A stretch of DNA of 64,000 nt from Rana temporaria (GCF_905171775.1 NC_053492.1:278462938-278526937); one strand, 5' to 3'; numbered from the stretch's first letter, positions 43,513-54,581 are shown. Numbers and translations: made by a program. Notes: a model not told the origin generated them from the sequence alone.

Positions 43513-44219
43513 AGGGGGTTATCCACAAAGCCGCGGCGCAACGTAACTTTTCTGATTTAAGTTACTCCGCCGCAAAATTCCCAAGTTAGGTGCCGATCCA
43601 CAAAGCACTTACCTGGAATTTTGCGGCGCTGTAACTTAAATCCGTCCGGCGCAAGGCGTTCCTATTCAAATGGGCGAGTCTCATTTAAATTAGGCGCGCT
43701 CCCGCGCCGGACGTACTGCGCATGCTCCGTCGGGTAAATTACCCGACGTGCATTGCGCTAACTGACGTCGCTCCGACGTCATTTGCTTAGACGTTAACGT
43801 AAATGGCGTCCAGCGCCATTCACGGACGTCTTACGCAAACGACGTAGAATTTAAAATTCTACGCGGGAACGACGGCCATACTTAACATGGCTTAAGAGAA
43901 CTAGGGCTTAGCCCTAGTTTTACGCGGCGGAACTCGACGTAAACGACGTAGATTTAGAGCGACGGGCCCGTCGGAACCTTTTCGTGGATCGCCGTAACTG
44001 GTCATTTGCATATTCTAGGCCGGCCGCAATGGCCTCGCCACCTAGCGGCCGGCCTAGAATTGCATCCTTAATATCCGACAGTGTAATTCAATTACACATG
44101 TCGGATCTTCGTCCTAACTATGGGAAACTGAGTCTGTGGATCAGTTCCATAGTTAGGACCAGGGATACGACGGAGTAACAGCAGTTACTCCGCCGTATCT
44201 CTTTTGAGGATCTGGCCCA
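43513..44219. mobile_element. CpG-rich GGCCAGATCC-family element nested in Tc1
   Basis: Inserted in the Tc1 left terminal repeat, whose sequence reads GTGATAAAG before it and TTCATTATTT after it. The right end TGAGGATCTGGCCC is typical; the left end GGGGTTATCCACAAAG is diverged. The 5-bp TSD is degraded (TAAAG against about CATAG). The interior matches 36917-40191, including CATTTAAATTAGGCGCGCTC and TAATTCAATTACACATG. Confidence 0.75.
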
Positions 44220-44521
44220 TAGTTCATTATTTTCTGTAATGTACTGATAAACATTAGACTTTCATATATTTTAGATTCATTACACACAACTGAAGTAGTT
44301 CAAGCCTTTTATTGTTTTAATATTGATGATTTTGGCATACAGCTCATGAAAACCCAAAATTCCTATCTCAAAAAATTAGCATATCATGAAAAGGTTCTCT
44401 AAACGAGCTCTTAACCTAATCATCTGAATCAACTAATTAACTCTAAACACCTGCAAAAGATTCCTGAGGCTTTTAAAAACTCCCAGCCTGGTTCATTACT
44501 CCAAACCGCAATCATGGGTGA

Positions 44522-44817
44522 GGCTGGGTTCACACTACTACACTACTTTCATCCTACTTTGCTCTGCTACATTGGTCCTACATTTATCCTACATTGGTCC
44601 TACATCCATCCTACTTTCATGAACAGGATACTACTTTGGTCCGACTTCAATGATATTCAATGGGCCTGAAGTAGGATCAATGTAGGACCAAAAGTAGTAC
44701 AGGGAGCATTTTCAATGTCGGACCGACTTGTGTAGGACGCTACAAGACGCTCTCATAGGGAAACATTGAACACAGAGCAAAGTAGGATGAAAGTAGTGTA
44801 GTAGTGTGAACCCAGCC
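44522..44817. mobile_element. Harbinger-type MITE nested in Tc1 start codon region
   Basis: A 296-bp element with near-perfect inverted ends GGCTGGGTTCACACTACTAC and a 3-bp TSD: TGA at 44519-44521 (originally TAA) and TAA at 44818-44820. The arms pair for about 45 bases, with TCCTAC-type repeats between. There is no ORF. It interrupts the second codon of the Tc1 transposase. Confidence 0.88.
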
Positions 44818-44833
44818 TAAGACTGCCAACCTG

Positions 44834-46337
44834 TAGACATGTGCACAGAAAAAAATTGCGTTTTTTTTTTGTTCTGTTTCGTATCATTCCGTAGGTTCGT
44901 TTCCGTTCGTTTTTCGTAAGACGCCCGTTTTCCCGTTCGTTTTTTGTACGACCAGATTTTTTCATATTCCGATCGTTTCGTATTTTAGTTACCGTTTTAT
45001 TTTCGTACATGCGGGATGGTTCGTTATTCTGTTTAATTCATGTTCGTTACTTGTGAGACAATAATTTTTCGTGAATTTTCGTCAATGATTTGCATTCTGT
45101 GTTTTGGATTCCTTTTTCTGTTCGTGTTTTCGGTCGTGTGTTCGTGTGACATCTATGACAATTTGTTGTGGATGTCATGTGGGCATACGACTGAAGATAC
45201 GAACAGAAAAAGGATTTTCGTAATTTTGTACTTTCGTAAATATATCGCGGGATTCGCGGCACTTTCAACACGCGGCTCATCCATATTAACGATTGTTAAG
45301 CCCCATACACTTGGTCAGACTTTTTTAACAACAAACATAAAAACGATCGTTTTCCGTTCGTTCTCAGAAAATGTGTCCGTTTTTAAACTCCATCAGAAAA
45401 CCATTTTTGGGTTCAAAAGTCTGGCCAACTGATCTCCCTTCAGATGAAAATCCACAGAAAAGTTTATTTGGCTTTACTGTACTACTCAGCACAAAAGAGA
45501 AGCTGCTTTACTAACTAAACTCACTGCCCATTCAAAAAAACGAAAATTACATCTGTGGCAAGGGATTTGCATTCTGTTGAATCCAAAATACGAACAGAAA
45601 AAAGGAATTCAAAATACAGGGTGCGGGTCTTTTGTTGTGGATGTCGTGTGAGCATACGACTGAGGGTGCGAACAGAGAAGGGATTCAAACAGGATACAGA
45701 ATGCAAATCTTTTGTTGTGGATGTCGTGTGAACATACGGCTGGGGATGCGGACAGGGAAAGGATTCAAACAAAATGCAGAGTGCGGGTCTTTTGTTGTGG
45801 ATGTCATATGAGCATACGACTGAGGGTGCGAACAGAGAAGGGATTCAAACAAGATATAGAATGCAAATCTTTTGTTGTGGATGTCGTGTGAACATACGGC
45901 TGAGGATACGAGCAGAGAGGGGATTCAAACAGGATACAGAATGCAAATCTTTTGTTGTGAATGTCGTGTGAACATACGGCTGAGGATACGAACAGAGAGG
46001 GGATTCAAACAAAATACAAAATGCAAATCTTTTGTTGTAGGTGTCATGTGGACATGCGGCTGAGGATACGAGCAGAGATGGGATTCAAACAGGATACAGA
46101 ATGCAAATCTTTTGTTATAGATGTAATTTTCGTTCTTTTGCCGTTTTCGTTTTGTCGTATTTTCGTCAGATCGTTCGTTCGTATTTGCGGTTGTTCGTTA
46201 TGCAGCTCATTCGTAATCACGTCGTTTACATATTTTGGTGCTTTAATTTTTTCGTATGTACACATTATTCTGCGGGTCCGAAAATGAACATTTTCGTACG
46301 AAAATAACATTTGTACGAACGGGAATGCACATATCTA
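44834..46337. mobile_element. Non-autonomous hAT-type element carrying an 80-bp satellite
   Basis: The ends are TAGACATGTGCA / TGCACATATCTA, with the 8-bp TSD CCAACCTG (44826-44833) and CCGACCTG (46338-46345, one mismatch). It was inserted in the Tc1 transposase. The sequence is unusually rich in TTCGT/ACGAA motifs and has a strict 80-bp tandem array at about 45570-46120. No transposase is encoded. Confidence 0.88.
45570..46120. repeat. 80-bp tandem satellite array, about 7 units
   Basis: The phrase TCTTTTGTTGTGGATGTC recurs with TTTGTTG starting at 45631, 45711, 45791, 45871, 45951, 46031 and 46111, exactly 80 bases apart each time. A lone related unit lies near 45164. Many plus-strand frames are open across units; 80 is not a multiple of three, so these frames are not evidence of coding. 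There are no unique spacers, so it is not a CRISPR. Confidence 0.95.
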
Positions 46338-47435
46338 CCGACCTGACTGCTGTCCAGAAGGCCATCATTGACACCCTCAAGCAAGAGGGTAAGACACAGA
46401 AAGAAATTTCTGAACGAATAGGCTGTTCCCAGAGTGCTGTATCAAGGCACCTCAGTGGGAAGTCTGTGGGAAGGAAAAAGTGTGGCAGAAAATGCTGCAC
46501 AACGAGAAGAGGTGACTGGACCCTGAGAAAGATTGTGGAGAACGACCGATTCCAGACCTTGGGGGACCTGCGGAAGCAGTGGACTGAGTCTGGAGTAGAA
46601 ACCTCTAGAGCCACGTGTACAGGCGTGTGCAGGAAATGGGCTACAGGTGCCGCATTCCCCAGGTCAAGACACTTTTGAACCAGAAACAGCGGCAGAAGCG
46701 CCTGACCTGGGCTACAGAGAAGCAACACTGGACTGTTGCTCAGTGATCCAAAGTACTTTTTTCGGATGAAAGCAAATTTTGCATGTCATTCTGTAATCAA
46801 GGTGCCAGAGTCTGGAGGAAGACTGGGGAGAGGGAAATGCCAAAATGCCTGAAGTCCAGTGTCAAGTACCCACAGTCAGTGATGGTCTGGGGTGCCATGT
46901 TAGCTGCTGGTGTTGGTCCACTGTGTTTTATCAAGGGCAGGGTGAATGCAGCTAGCTATCAGGAGATTTTGGAGCACTTCATGCTTCCATCTGCTGAAAA
47001 GCTTTATGGAGATGAAGATTTAATTTTTCAGCACGACCTGGCATCTGCTCACAGTGCCAAAACCACTGGTAAATGGTTTACTGACCATGGTATTACTGTG
47101 CTCAATTGGCCTGCCAATTGGCCTGACCTAAACCCCATAGATAATCTATGGGATATTGGGAAGAGAAAGTTGAGAGACGCAAGACCCAACACTCTGGATG
47201 AGCTTAAGGCCGCTACCGAAGCATCCTGGGCCTCCATAACACCTCAGCAGTGCCACAGGCTGATTGCCTCCATGCCACGCCGCATTGGAGCAGTCATTTC
47301 TGCAAAAGGATTCCCGACCAAGTATTGAGTGCATAACTGAACATAATTATTTGAAGGTTGACTTTTTTTTTATTAAAAACACTTTTCTTTTATTGGTCGG
47401 ATGAAATATGCTAATTTTTTTACATAGGAATTTTG

Positions 47436-47998
47436 GGGGCGTAGGGGGCGGGAATCATTTAAATTAGGCGCGTTCCCGCGCCGATCGTAGAGTGCATGCT
47501 CCGTCGGGAAACATTCCCGACGTGCATTGCGCCAAATGACGTCGCAACAACGTCATTTGCTTCAAAGTGAACGTGAATGGCGTCCAGCGCCATTCACGAT
47601 TCACTTACGCAAACTACATAAAATTCAAATTTCGCGACGCGGGAACGACGGGTATACGTAACATGGGCTGCCCCTGCTAATAGCAGGGGCAGCCTTGCGC
47701 GAAAACCGCCGTACGTAAACGACGTAAATTGCGTACGCAGGGCTCGTGCAACGTTGTGAATCTGTGTTAGTATGCAATTTGCATACTATACACTGAGCAC
47801 AACGGGAACGCCACCTAGCGGCCACCGCAAGAATGCAGCCTAAGATATGCGGGCATAAGAGCCTTATGCCGCGCAGATCTTAGGCTGCAGTAGGCGTAAT
47901 GAGGTTCCTGAATCAGGAGCACTCGTTACGCCGGGCAAGTAAGCAATTGCGCTGTGTAACCTATGGTTACACAGGCGCAATTGCTTCTTAAATCTACC
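47436..47998. mobile_element. CpG-rich MITE of the same family, left end missing
   Basis: Has the family markers AATCATTTAAATTAGGCGCG, GCATGCTCCGTCGGG and AATGACGTCGCAACAACGTC. It has terminal palindromes such as GCAATTGCGC...GCGCAATTGC near 47944-47985. It abuts the broken Tc1 terminal repeat directly, so a deletion has removed its left end and the Tc1 right end. The right end AAATCTACCCCAG is only loosely like the family end. Confidence 0.65.
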
Positions 47999-48383
47999 CC
48001 AGTGTTTTTATACAAGCTGAAGATCGTATGTGTGAAACTTGCTCATTTCCAAATATCAATTTGTCATAGAAACCATTTTTTTGGCCTGTTCTTTAACTAA
48101 TCCAACAGCTAGGACCAATATTTTATGTGATTTTTTTACCGGTACTTATGAGATCCATTAAAAAAAAAAAAAAATCCAGCAGGTAGATTTTCTTGGTAGA
48201 AGGGACTTTACCTATTTGCTGGCAAATATTTGTTATCTGTACACTGACTGTGGATCTGTAAAATGCAGAGAATGGAGCCCCCATGACAAGGTAATATAAC
48301 TCAGCTTAAATGTTCTTAGCCTAAAAAGTAAAAAATGAATGCAGCCACCATATTCAAGCACGGGTAATATATAACTTCAACAC
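47999..48383. other. No gene seen
   Basis: About 385 bases of AT-rich DNA with a poly-A run near 48162-48174. Confidence 0.45.
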
Positions 48384-48538
48384 TGAGGCCGAGTACTCAC
48401 GACCAAACATGTTCGCTCGAAATGTCCGACGGGCTGTTTCCGGCGTACAAGGCTGTTTTTTCATTTGGCCCGCTGGCTTGTACACACCAGCGGACGATAT
48501 TTCCCTGCGGACCTGAACGCGTGCACGTAATCCACGTT

Positions 48539-48560
48539 TGACGTCACTATAAAGGGAAAG
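48539..48560 (+). promoter_or_regulatory. Transposase promoter: CRE plus TATA box
   Basis: TGACGTCA (48539-48546), a perfect CRE/ATF palindrome, lies one base before TATAAA (48548-48553). They sit about 320 bases upstream of the transposase ATG. CACTATAAAGGGAAAG is shared exactly with the MITE at 24155-24170, so this segment is conserved across the family. Confidence 0.65.
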
Positions 48561-48873
48561 GCCAAAGTCAATGGCGACGCCCTCTGTTCCGCTTTTGCTA
48601 GTTACGGCTTTGCTCGTGTTAGTGAAGGTTTGGTTAGAGCTGATTCGCGCTTCTCGGTCTCCAGGCTTTAGTAGGTAGTATTTTCTCGTTCAGTGCGTGT
48701 GCTTGTGGGTACGTAGTTGGCATTCGGGTACAGGCGTGCAGTTCGTTCTGCTTAGCAGATTCGTACTGTGCGTTCGTATCTGTGTGTCGTGCGTTCTTTG
48801 CAGGTACCGCTGGATTTGATTGTGCTTTCTGTTGGAGTGTGTTCTTGACTGACCAGCCGGCCGGTTTGAAGCC

Positions 48874-50581
48874 ATGATGGAGCAGCAGCGTCAATTTTCG
48901 CGAGTTGGTGCTGTTTATGGGATGGCTGCTGGATATGTTCATTATTCCAGTACTTTGGCCAGAAACAGGGGGCGGAGGCGTTTCTGGACCAAGAATTGGT
49001 TGCGCCAGCGTGACCAGTTCTCTCATATGCCTCTGCTTAGGGAACTCCAGGAGAATAATCCTAATGACTATAGGAATTTTCTCCGCATGACGGACCCCGT
49101 ATTCAACAGTCTGCTGGAACTTCTGTCCCCCTATATCACGAGGCAGGACACTGTGATGCGCCAAGCCATCACGGCCGAGCAGAGGCTTATTGCCACGTTG
49201 CGGTACCTGGCGACTGGGAGGAGCCTGCAGGACCTCAAGTTCTCGACAGGCATCTCTCCGCAGGCGCTTGGGGTCATCATACCGGACACGTGTGCTGCCA
49301 TCATTAAAGTTATGCACGAGGAGTATATGAAGGTAAGTTTCCTCATTTTAACCTCACAATGTGTCTTTATAATGTGGCAAACTAACTTTTTATTTTATTT
49401 CCCAGATATGCTGTGTGTTTAACTAACGTTCCCTTTTCTCACTATGCATGTTGATATCAGCTTTTACATGTTCTTTTTATTTTGGCCTACCTGCATATTT
49501 TGATCTTACCCAATATTAACCTGTCCAGCATGCTATCTTCGGGCCAACCCCCACCATGCCACTTTTTGTTTTTTTTTTGTTTTCTAAAAACAGTTTAAAC
49601 ACCCCCCACCCCCCCTTCAAAGTGTTTTTGTCCCCATCAGAGGGCTGTGGAGTCTCTTATTAATTAAGTGGGCCTATCTATTTGTGCCCCGAAATTCTCC
49701 CTTCATAATTTGCAAATGCTATTTTAAAAATGTAAAGTTGCACAAGGATGCTTGTAGGATTATGTTTGCAATGTTTATGTGCCAAAGTACTAAATCTCTT
49801 TTTTTGTTTGTCCCCACAGCTACCCTCCACACCACAGGAATGGCAGTCTGTGGCTTCCCAATTTGCCGAGCGGTGGGATTTTCCTAACTGCGGTGGAGCA
49901 ATAGATGGGAAACACGTCCGCATTGTGCCCCCACCCCACTCGGGGTCCTTCTATTATAACTACAAGGGTTATCATAGTATCGTGTTGATGGCGGTGGTGT
50001 CGGCACAGTATGAGTTTCTATATGTGGACGTGGGGAAGAACGGCCGGATGTCAGATGGGGGAGTGTTCGCACGGACTGATTTCTATGATCGTCTCCAAAC
50101 TGGTGGTCTGGCATTGCCACCAGATGAAGATAATGTGGAAGGACTTCCGTTTGTGTTCCTAGCGGACGAGGCTTTCGGCCTTGGACCTCACCTAATGCGG
50201 CCTTTTCCCCAGAGGACCCTCACCTCAGAGAGGAGTGTGTTCAATTTTCGGTTGTCCAGGGCTCGGAGGGTAGTCGAGAATGCCTTTGGGATCCTCTCCA
50301 ACCGGTTCCGCCTGTTCCTGACATCGATACATTTGGCGGAATATAAATTGAACACCATTATATTTGCCTGCTGCATTTTGCACAATTTTCTACGCAGGCA
50401 CTCCCAGACGTACCTAGCCTCCATGGGCTCTGAGGCAGGACTACCCTCAGAGAACATTCCTGGCCTGGACACTGGTCGCGCTGGCTTGGCCCCCCAATCT
50501 GCTCGTGAGGTACGCGACAAATATGTTGAGTACTTCATGGGTCGGGGGGCCATTGCTATGCCAGATCATATTTCTTTCTAA
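48874..50581 (+). CDS. PIF/Harbinger DDE transposase, two exons
   Basis: Join 48874-49332 and 49820-50581, 406 codons plus stop. The exon 1 donor is AAG/GTAAGT and the exon 2 acceptor CCCCACAG, phase 0. Exon 1 (153 residues) has the basic N-terminus RNRGRRRFWTKNW and a helical segment (ITAEQRLIATLRYLATG, then SLQDLKFSTGISPQALG) like the helix-turn-helix of HARBI1-type proteins. Exon 2 holds the DDE_Tnp_4-like nuclease: CGGAIDGKH (Asp182), YVDVG (Asp223), FLADEAFG (Asp269) and RRVVENAFG (Glu306). Which two of the three Asp pair with Glu306 needs an alignment. AATAAA-type signals lie near 50618. It would cut and join the element's ends. Met at 48877 is an alternative start. Confidence 0.9.
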
Positions 50582-51063
50582 TTCGGCCCCCAAAGAAAGG
50601 AATATTCTCACAACTAATAAATAATTAGACCATTGGACTTTATACAGTTGTTTGTCATTACTGCTTTTTCTCTATTTTTCTGTCTTCCAGGTTATCTCCA
50701 AAAATAGTGCACTTCTAGTGCCAGATTTACTTACTCAGATGTATTAACTAACCACATTTGCACATTATTCACTCATCTACAAACTGGGTATTCAGTCTAG
50801 AAATAAGAAGCCACTCATTTTTCTGCTTTTGATGTCACATTTTTTTTTTTTTATTTTAGTCATTTTTTAACAAGAAATGTGTATTTTTAGGCAGAAAACA
50901 TTTCCTGCAAATTTTTGCAATAAAATATTGGCTTTTAATTATTTATTTTTTTGTCTTTATTGACAGTGATTAGCAATAATAATGATCGAAACACAATGTA
51001 AGAATAATTTCACTGAAACTATACGCAAGAATTTTTGGGCTTGTCTCCTATATATCTATCTCT

Positions 51064-51129
<66 letters not shown>

Positions 51130-51561
51130 ACACACTTCTAAACAGAATTTTTTTAGACTTTGGTTAAAAATGTAAGTTCTTATTTAGTTTGGTTTCCAAT
51201 AACCCAGACTAATTTATGTAGAAATTTTTTGGGTTATTTTTTATTTTCTAATTTTTTTTTGGGTATTTGTTTCGAAGACATTTATTTACATTTAGAAATG
51301 TTTGTGTATTGTTTTTATACAAAACATTTTTTGGCTTTGTATTTGTTTGTGTCTAATTTTTTCAACAAGATTTTAACACAACACAAATTTTTTTATTTTT
51401 TTTACAAAAATTAGTTAACTTCTTTCTTTAGGTGAGATTTCTTGTTCGTTTTGTGATCTGAAACTGGAAACATTTACAAACCAAAAAAGATCAACACCAA
51501 ACAAAAATTTAAAAAAAGAACAGCAGTCAGTCATATGGATGGTGTGCTTTCACACTGGAAC
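50582..51561. other. 3' region of the transposase gene; AT-rich, with (TA)n
   Basis: Contains candidate AATAAA signals (near 50618 and 50920), a (TA)n tract at 51065-51131 and T-rich DNA. No further gene is seen. The short plus-strand frame at 51160-51414 is Phe/Leu-rich because of the T-rich composition. Confidence 0.5.
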
Positions 51562-51812
51562 ACGCCAAAATTTCTAAATGCACACATTCAGTGAAAACTC
51601 GCCAAATGTCATTGGTTAAACAGACAAATGGCCACATGTGCTATCTGACATCATGGGTGATCAATGTCTGTGTTTTGTGGGAGCAAACCCTTCCTCTCAA
51701 CTACTTGAGGATCGAGGAGGGGTTTGTACCCACAAAGCACAGACAATAGATAGTCTGTGATGGCAGATAGCACATATTGGCACACTGTGTGTGCATTTAG
51801 AAATTTTGGCGT
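51562..51812. repeat. 251-bp hairpin between the convergent genes
   Basis: Perfect 24-bp ends (ACGCCAAAATTTCTAAATGC and on, mirrored at 51789-51812) and inner arms such as CACATGTGCTATCTG / CAGATAGCACATATTGG. The inverted repeat nearly fills the segment. No TSD is apparent (GGAAC against ATTAT). It lies 68 bases beyond the stop codon of the Myb-like gene. It may be a nested MITE or part of the element that separates the two transcripts. Confidence 0.8.
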
Positions 51813-51880
51813 ATTATAAAGTACAAAAATTAAAAAGGGTTTTGTGGGCGGGGGATGGGCGGGGGATGGGCTTCTGTGGT

Positions 51881-53650
51881 TCAGTCTTTGACACGGCCCA
51901 TCATGTCAATGATATTTTTGTAATTTTGTTCGATGACTAGCATCCTTTGTCGCATGTTCTCCATTTCCGTGCTACACTCTGAAATGACATTTCGCACATT
52001 CTGCTCCATGACTAGCATCCTTTCCCGCATAATGTCCATTTCCGTGCTGCACTCCATTAGTTGCTGTACAATTATAGAAGCACTTGCACGTGAAAAATGT
52101 GCTACACCATCTTCATCCCCTAAAAAGAAACAAATTGGCATTCAAAATATGTAAATAATTTCCAGCCTATCTGCATATGTTTGGCCCTATTAATATAGGG
52201 GTGACACTGACCTGATGGCCTGATAATTTCCACATCCCCAATTTCTTCATCTTCTATCACTCCTCCTTCTTCCACCACCTCCCCATCATCTTCTATCACT
52301 CCTCCTTCTTCCACCACCTCCCCATCATCTTCGACTCCTCCTTCATCCATCAATCCACCTTCTTGCAATTCGCCAAATTGTTCTTCCGCCACTTGCCCTT
52401 CATCTGCTATAAATTCTAAGTCCAAAATAACTTCTTCCTCCTCTCTTCCTTCCTCCTTTCTTCCTTCCTCTTCTCCTTCCACATCCTCTTCTCCTTCCAC
52501 ATCCTCTTCTCCTTCCACATCCTCTTCTCCTTCCACATCCTCTTCTCCTTCCACATCCTCCTCTCTTCCTTCCCCAGCCTCCTCCTGCTCAACATGTGGA
52601 GGTGTTTGATTTTGCGGGTGTCTGGCCCTCTCTGCCTCCTCCAATTGCTGGCGTCTTCTTTCCCCTATAAGAAATAATAAAAAACAAAAGGGATACTCAT
52701 CAGCACACAGATATTGGATATCATAAATCGCACACATTGCATAGACGATACATTTATGATGATTTTTGGTTGTTTATTCTTTCAGCAATCCTCCATTTTT
52801 GGCGTAGTTCTAGGCCAAGCTCTGATCCTGCCCCTTTTTTGCAAAGAAGTGACACACATGGATGTCCCCCCAAAACATTAATTCTCGTCGACCCTCCAAA
52901 TAAATATACTTTGATTTTTGAGACACAGGTGCTTTGCATTTCAAGATGTTAAAACATCAGCTTTATTTGCATTTTGGAGAATGAATCTTGTTTGCCTGTC
53001 ACATTCACTCAATTTAATTTCTGTGATTTTGCTATTCAACAATGTTGGAAAACCAAGTTTGGGGCCAGTCAGCCATGTCCAGGTGTGTTGTTCCTGGAGT
53101 AACGTCACATTTTTGCAAAACAATGTCATATTACGCGTGTTTACTATTTCACAAAATTTGGTAAGGGTTGTTATTTGACATAAACACAATACAGTATCTA
53201 CACGTGTTCAAAAGTACAAGCAGGCCAAGGAGGCAGATGTGAAAAAATACATGTCAACACATTATTGCAGACATTCCCCCCCCCCCCCTTAAATAATATG
53301 GACTTACTTTTACGCAGAATTTTGAGGATCTTCTTCATGTGATGTGGCTCCCTCAATTTTAAATCGGACCAACGCTTCCGTAGTTGCTCCTTTGACCTGG
53401 TGACACCAAACATTCTACTCATTCTCCTTGCCACCTTGTCCATTATGTGTGACTTTCTACGGTTCGGTGTTTTGTAGGGCCCACATTCACCATCATAATC
53501 CTTCCTCCTCATGATGTAAACCAACTCCACCATTTCTTCGAACGCCATATTAGTGGCTTTATATCTTTTAGGCCTGGATCGGGACGGTCCTGCCTCTGTC
53601 CCTTCACTTGCGCCATGAGAGCTCCGTGCCCGCTCGTGTGACATCGCCAT
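51881..53650 (-). CDS. Myb/SANT-like DNA-binding partner protein, three exons
   Basis: Complement of join 51881-52119, 52212-52664, 53308-53650; 344 codons plus TGA. The start is ATG 53648-53650. Both introns are phase 1, with donors GTAAGT and GTCAGT and acceptors TTATAG and TTTTAG; the frames match across both joins. Exon 1: residues about 28-114 form a Myb/SANT- or trihelix-like domain (NMAFEEMVELVYIMRR, KVARRMSRMFGVTRSKEQL, RKRWSDLK). Exon 2 is highly acidic, with six or so GEEDVE repeats (18-bp units at 52470-52560). Exon 3 is a coiled coil with a duplicated ECSTEM..MR.RMLV.EQN unit. In other Harbinger elements such a protein helps import the transposase to the nucleus and bind DNA near the ends; that role here is inferred. 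Confidence 0.85.
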
Positions 53651-53972
53651 CTTTCCTTCCCACAGAGATTAGGGGCGTGGAAACGAGGAAATGTCCCGTC
53701 AGGGGCGGAGATGAGGGCGGGGATTCTTGCATATGCGGAGTGTCGCGAATGCCAAGAACGTATTGACGTAGGTTACGCGGAGAATATTCGCGCGATTCCA
53801 GAACCTACACAGTTAACGCCATATTTACTTTTTCAATTGATTAGGGGCATGGCAAAGGTGACGAGGGCGGCGTTTCATACATACGCGGAGTGGATAAAAG
53901 GCGCTTGACGTGATTACGTAGGTTACGTGTTAATTCAGCGAGCGTAAGAAACGAGGATTTTGAGAGAGGCAG
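53651..53972. promoter_or_regulatory. Divergent promoter with duplicated block, plus 5' exon of the MADF gene
   Basis: Lies between the Myb-like (-) and MADF-like (+) genes. Two degenerate copies of one block occur in tandem: GATTAGGGGCGTGG...CATATGCGGAGTG...TGACGTAGGTTACGCGG (about 53666-53782) and GATTAGGGGCATGG...CATACGCGGAGTGG...TTACGTAGGTTACGTG (about 53840-53930). The right copy has a TATA-like GGATAAAAGG (53891-53900) and TGACGTGA. A non-coding exon probably follows, ending at 53972 before GTAAGA. The arrangement suggests each copy drives one gene. Confidence 0.65.
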
Positions 53973-54581
53973 GTAAGAAATTTAAACATGGGATCAGCAG
54001 CGGGCTCTAAAATGTAGAGCAATGGGATGGGGGTTTGGTCTGTTGGTTGCACAGTTTTATTAAGCTATTATGTCTCTTGGATACCAGAATGTGATTTTCG
54101 TACCCAAATGCTTTTGTAGACATCACAAAATAGAGAGGTCAAAAATGCTGTGACTCATTATCAATTATGTAGGGTGTATTCAGATCAGGCCAAGTATTGT
54201 TCTGTGTTGGTTGGACAGAGGTCATTAGGAAGTTACTTTCATGTAATCAATGCTGAGGGGCAGGATATCTACACATGCAATAGTGCCTTGATGAATGCTG
54301 TCATTTGTAATAATTGTGTATGGTTGTACATTTCTATTATTTCCTGCAATGTAACCAAAGGGGCGGCATGTATAAAAAAAATGTTAGCTAAAACCAACCA
54401 ATGGGGCAGAGCTGGCCAGCATTTTCTAAACAAGAGACACTGTGTTTGTATTTCTATATAGGTACTACTTTTTAAACAACATATTCTATCAATGTAAATG
54501 CTGAGGCTTTTTTTAATTGTGTTTTTGGTTTCTTTTTATTTTTTCAATCTAGAATAAAAAACAGTAAATCATAATTTCACA
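53973..54581 (+). other. Probable 5' UTR intron of the MADF gene
   Basis: Donor AG/GTAAGA at 53972-53973 and acceptor TTTTTCAATCTAG ending at 54552, then 29 bases of leader to the ATG. Several short open frames occur inside; none has a domain. Confidence 0.55.

Larger units (their letters stand above)
44514..47328 (+). pseudogene. Tc1-like transposase interrupted by two insertions
   Basis: The start codon is at 44514. The reading frame resumes after the MITE (44818) and again after the hAT element (46346), so both landed in an uninterrupted gene. From 46346: TAVQKAIIDTLKQEGKTQ and SQSAVSRHLSG (helix-turn-helix part), a frameshift near 46613, a TGA at 46745-46747, VLFSDESKF (first Asp), LIFQHDLASAHS (second Asp), then DLNPIDNLW with Asp where Tc1 usually has Glu, ending at TGA 47326-47328. 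The C-terminus is full length. The gene is dead several times over. Confidence 0.9.
43478..47435 (+). mobile_element. Tc1-like transposon, second copy, with nested insertions and truncated right end
   Basis: The left end TACAGGTCATTCTC at 43476 begins a terminal repeat that continues after a nested element at 44220 and runs to the ATG at 44514. The transposase follows to 47328. The right terminal repeat is readable to AGGAATTTTGG near 47434, then breaks into another element. Nested inside are a CpG-rich element (43513-44219), a Harbinger-type MITE (44522-44817) and a hAT-type element (44834-46337). It is a different Tc1 family from the one at 32015. Confidence 0.88.

Noticed and set aside
45570..46120. 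CRISPR-like regular array
   Set aside because: Units are contiguous 80-bp copies without unique spacers, inside a eukaryotic hAT-type element.
45774..46307. Several 60-160 codon frames with repeated Cys/His-like peptides
   Set aside because: The 80-bp satellite unit is not a multiple of three and yields overlapping frames; no start or domain context.
48634..49317. 227-codon minus-strand frame
   Set aside because: Antisense to exon 1 and the 5' UTR of the Harbinger transposase.
49748..49819. Upstream extension of transposase exon 2 to an ATG at 49748
   Set aside because: This part precedes a good splice acceptor ending at 49819; exon 1 joins in phase 0, so the extension is intron sequence.
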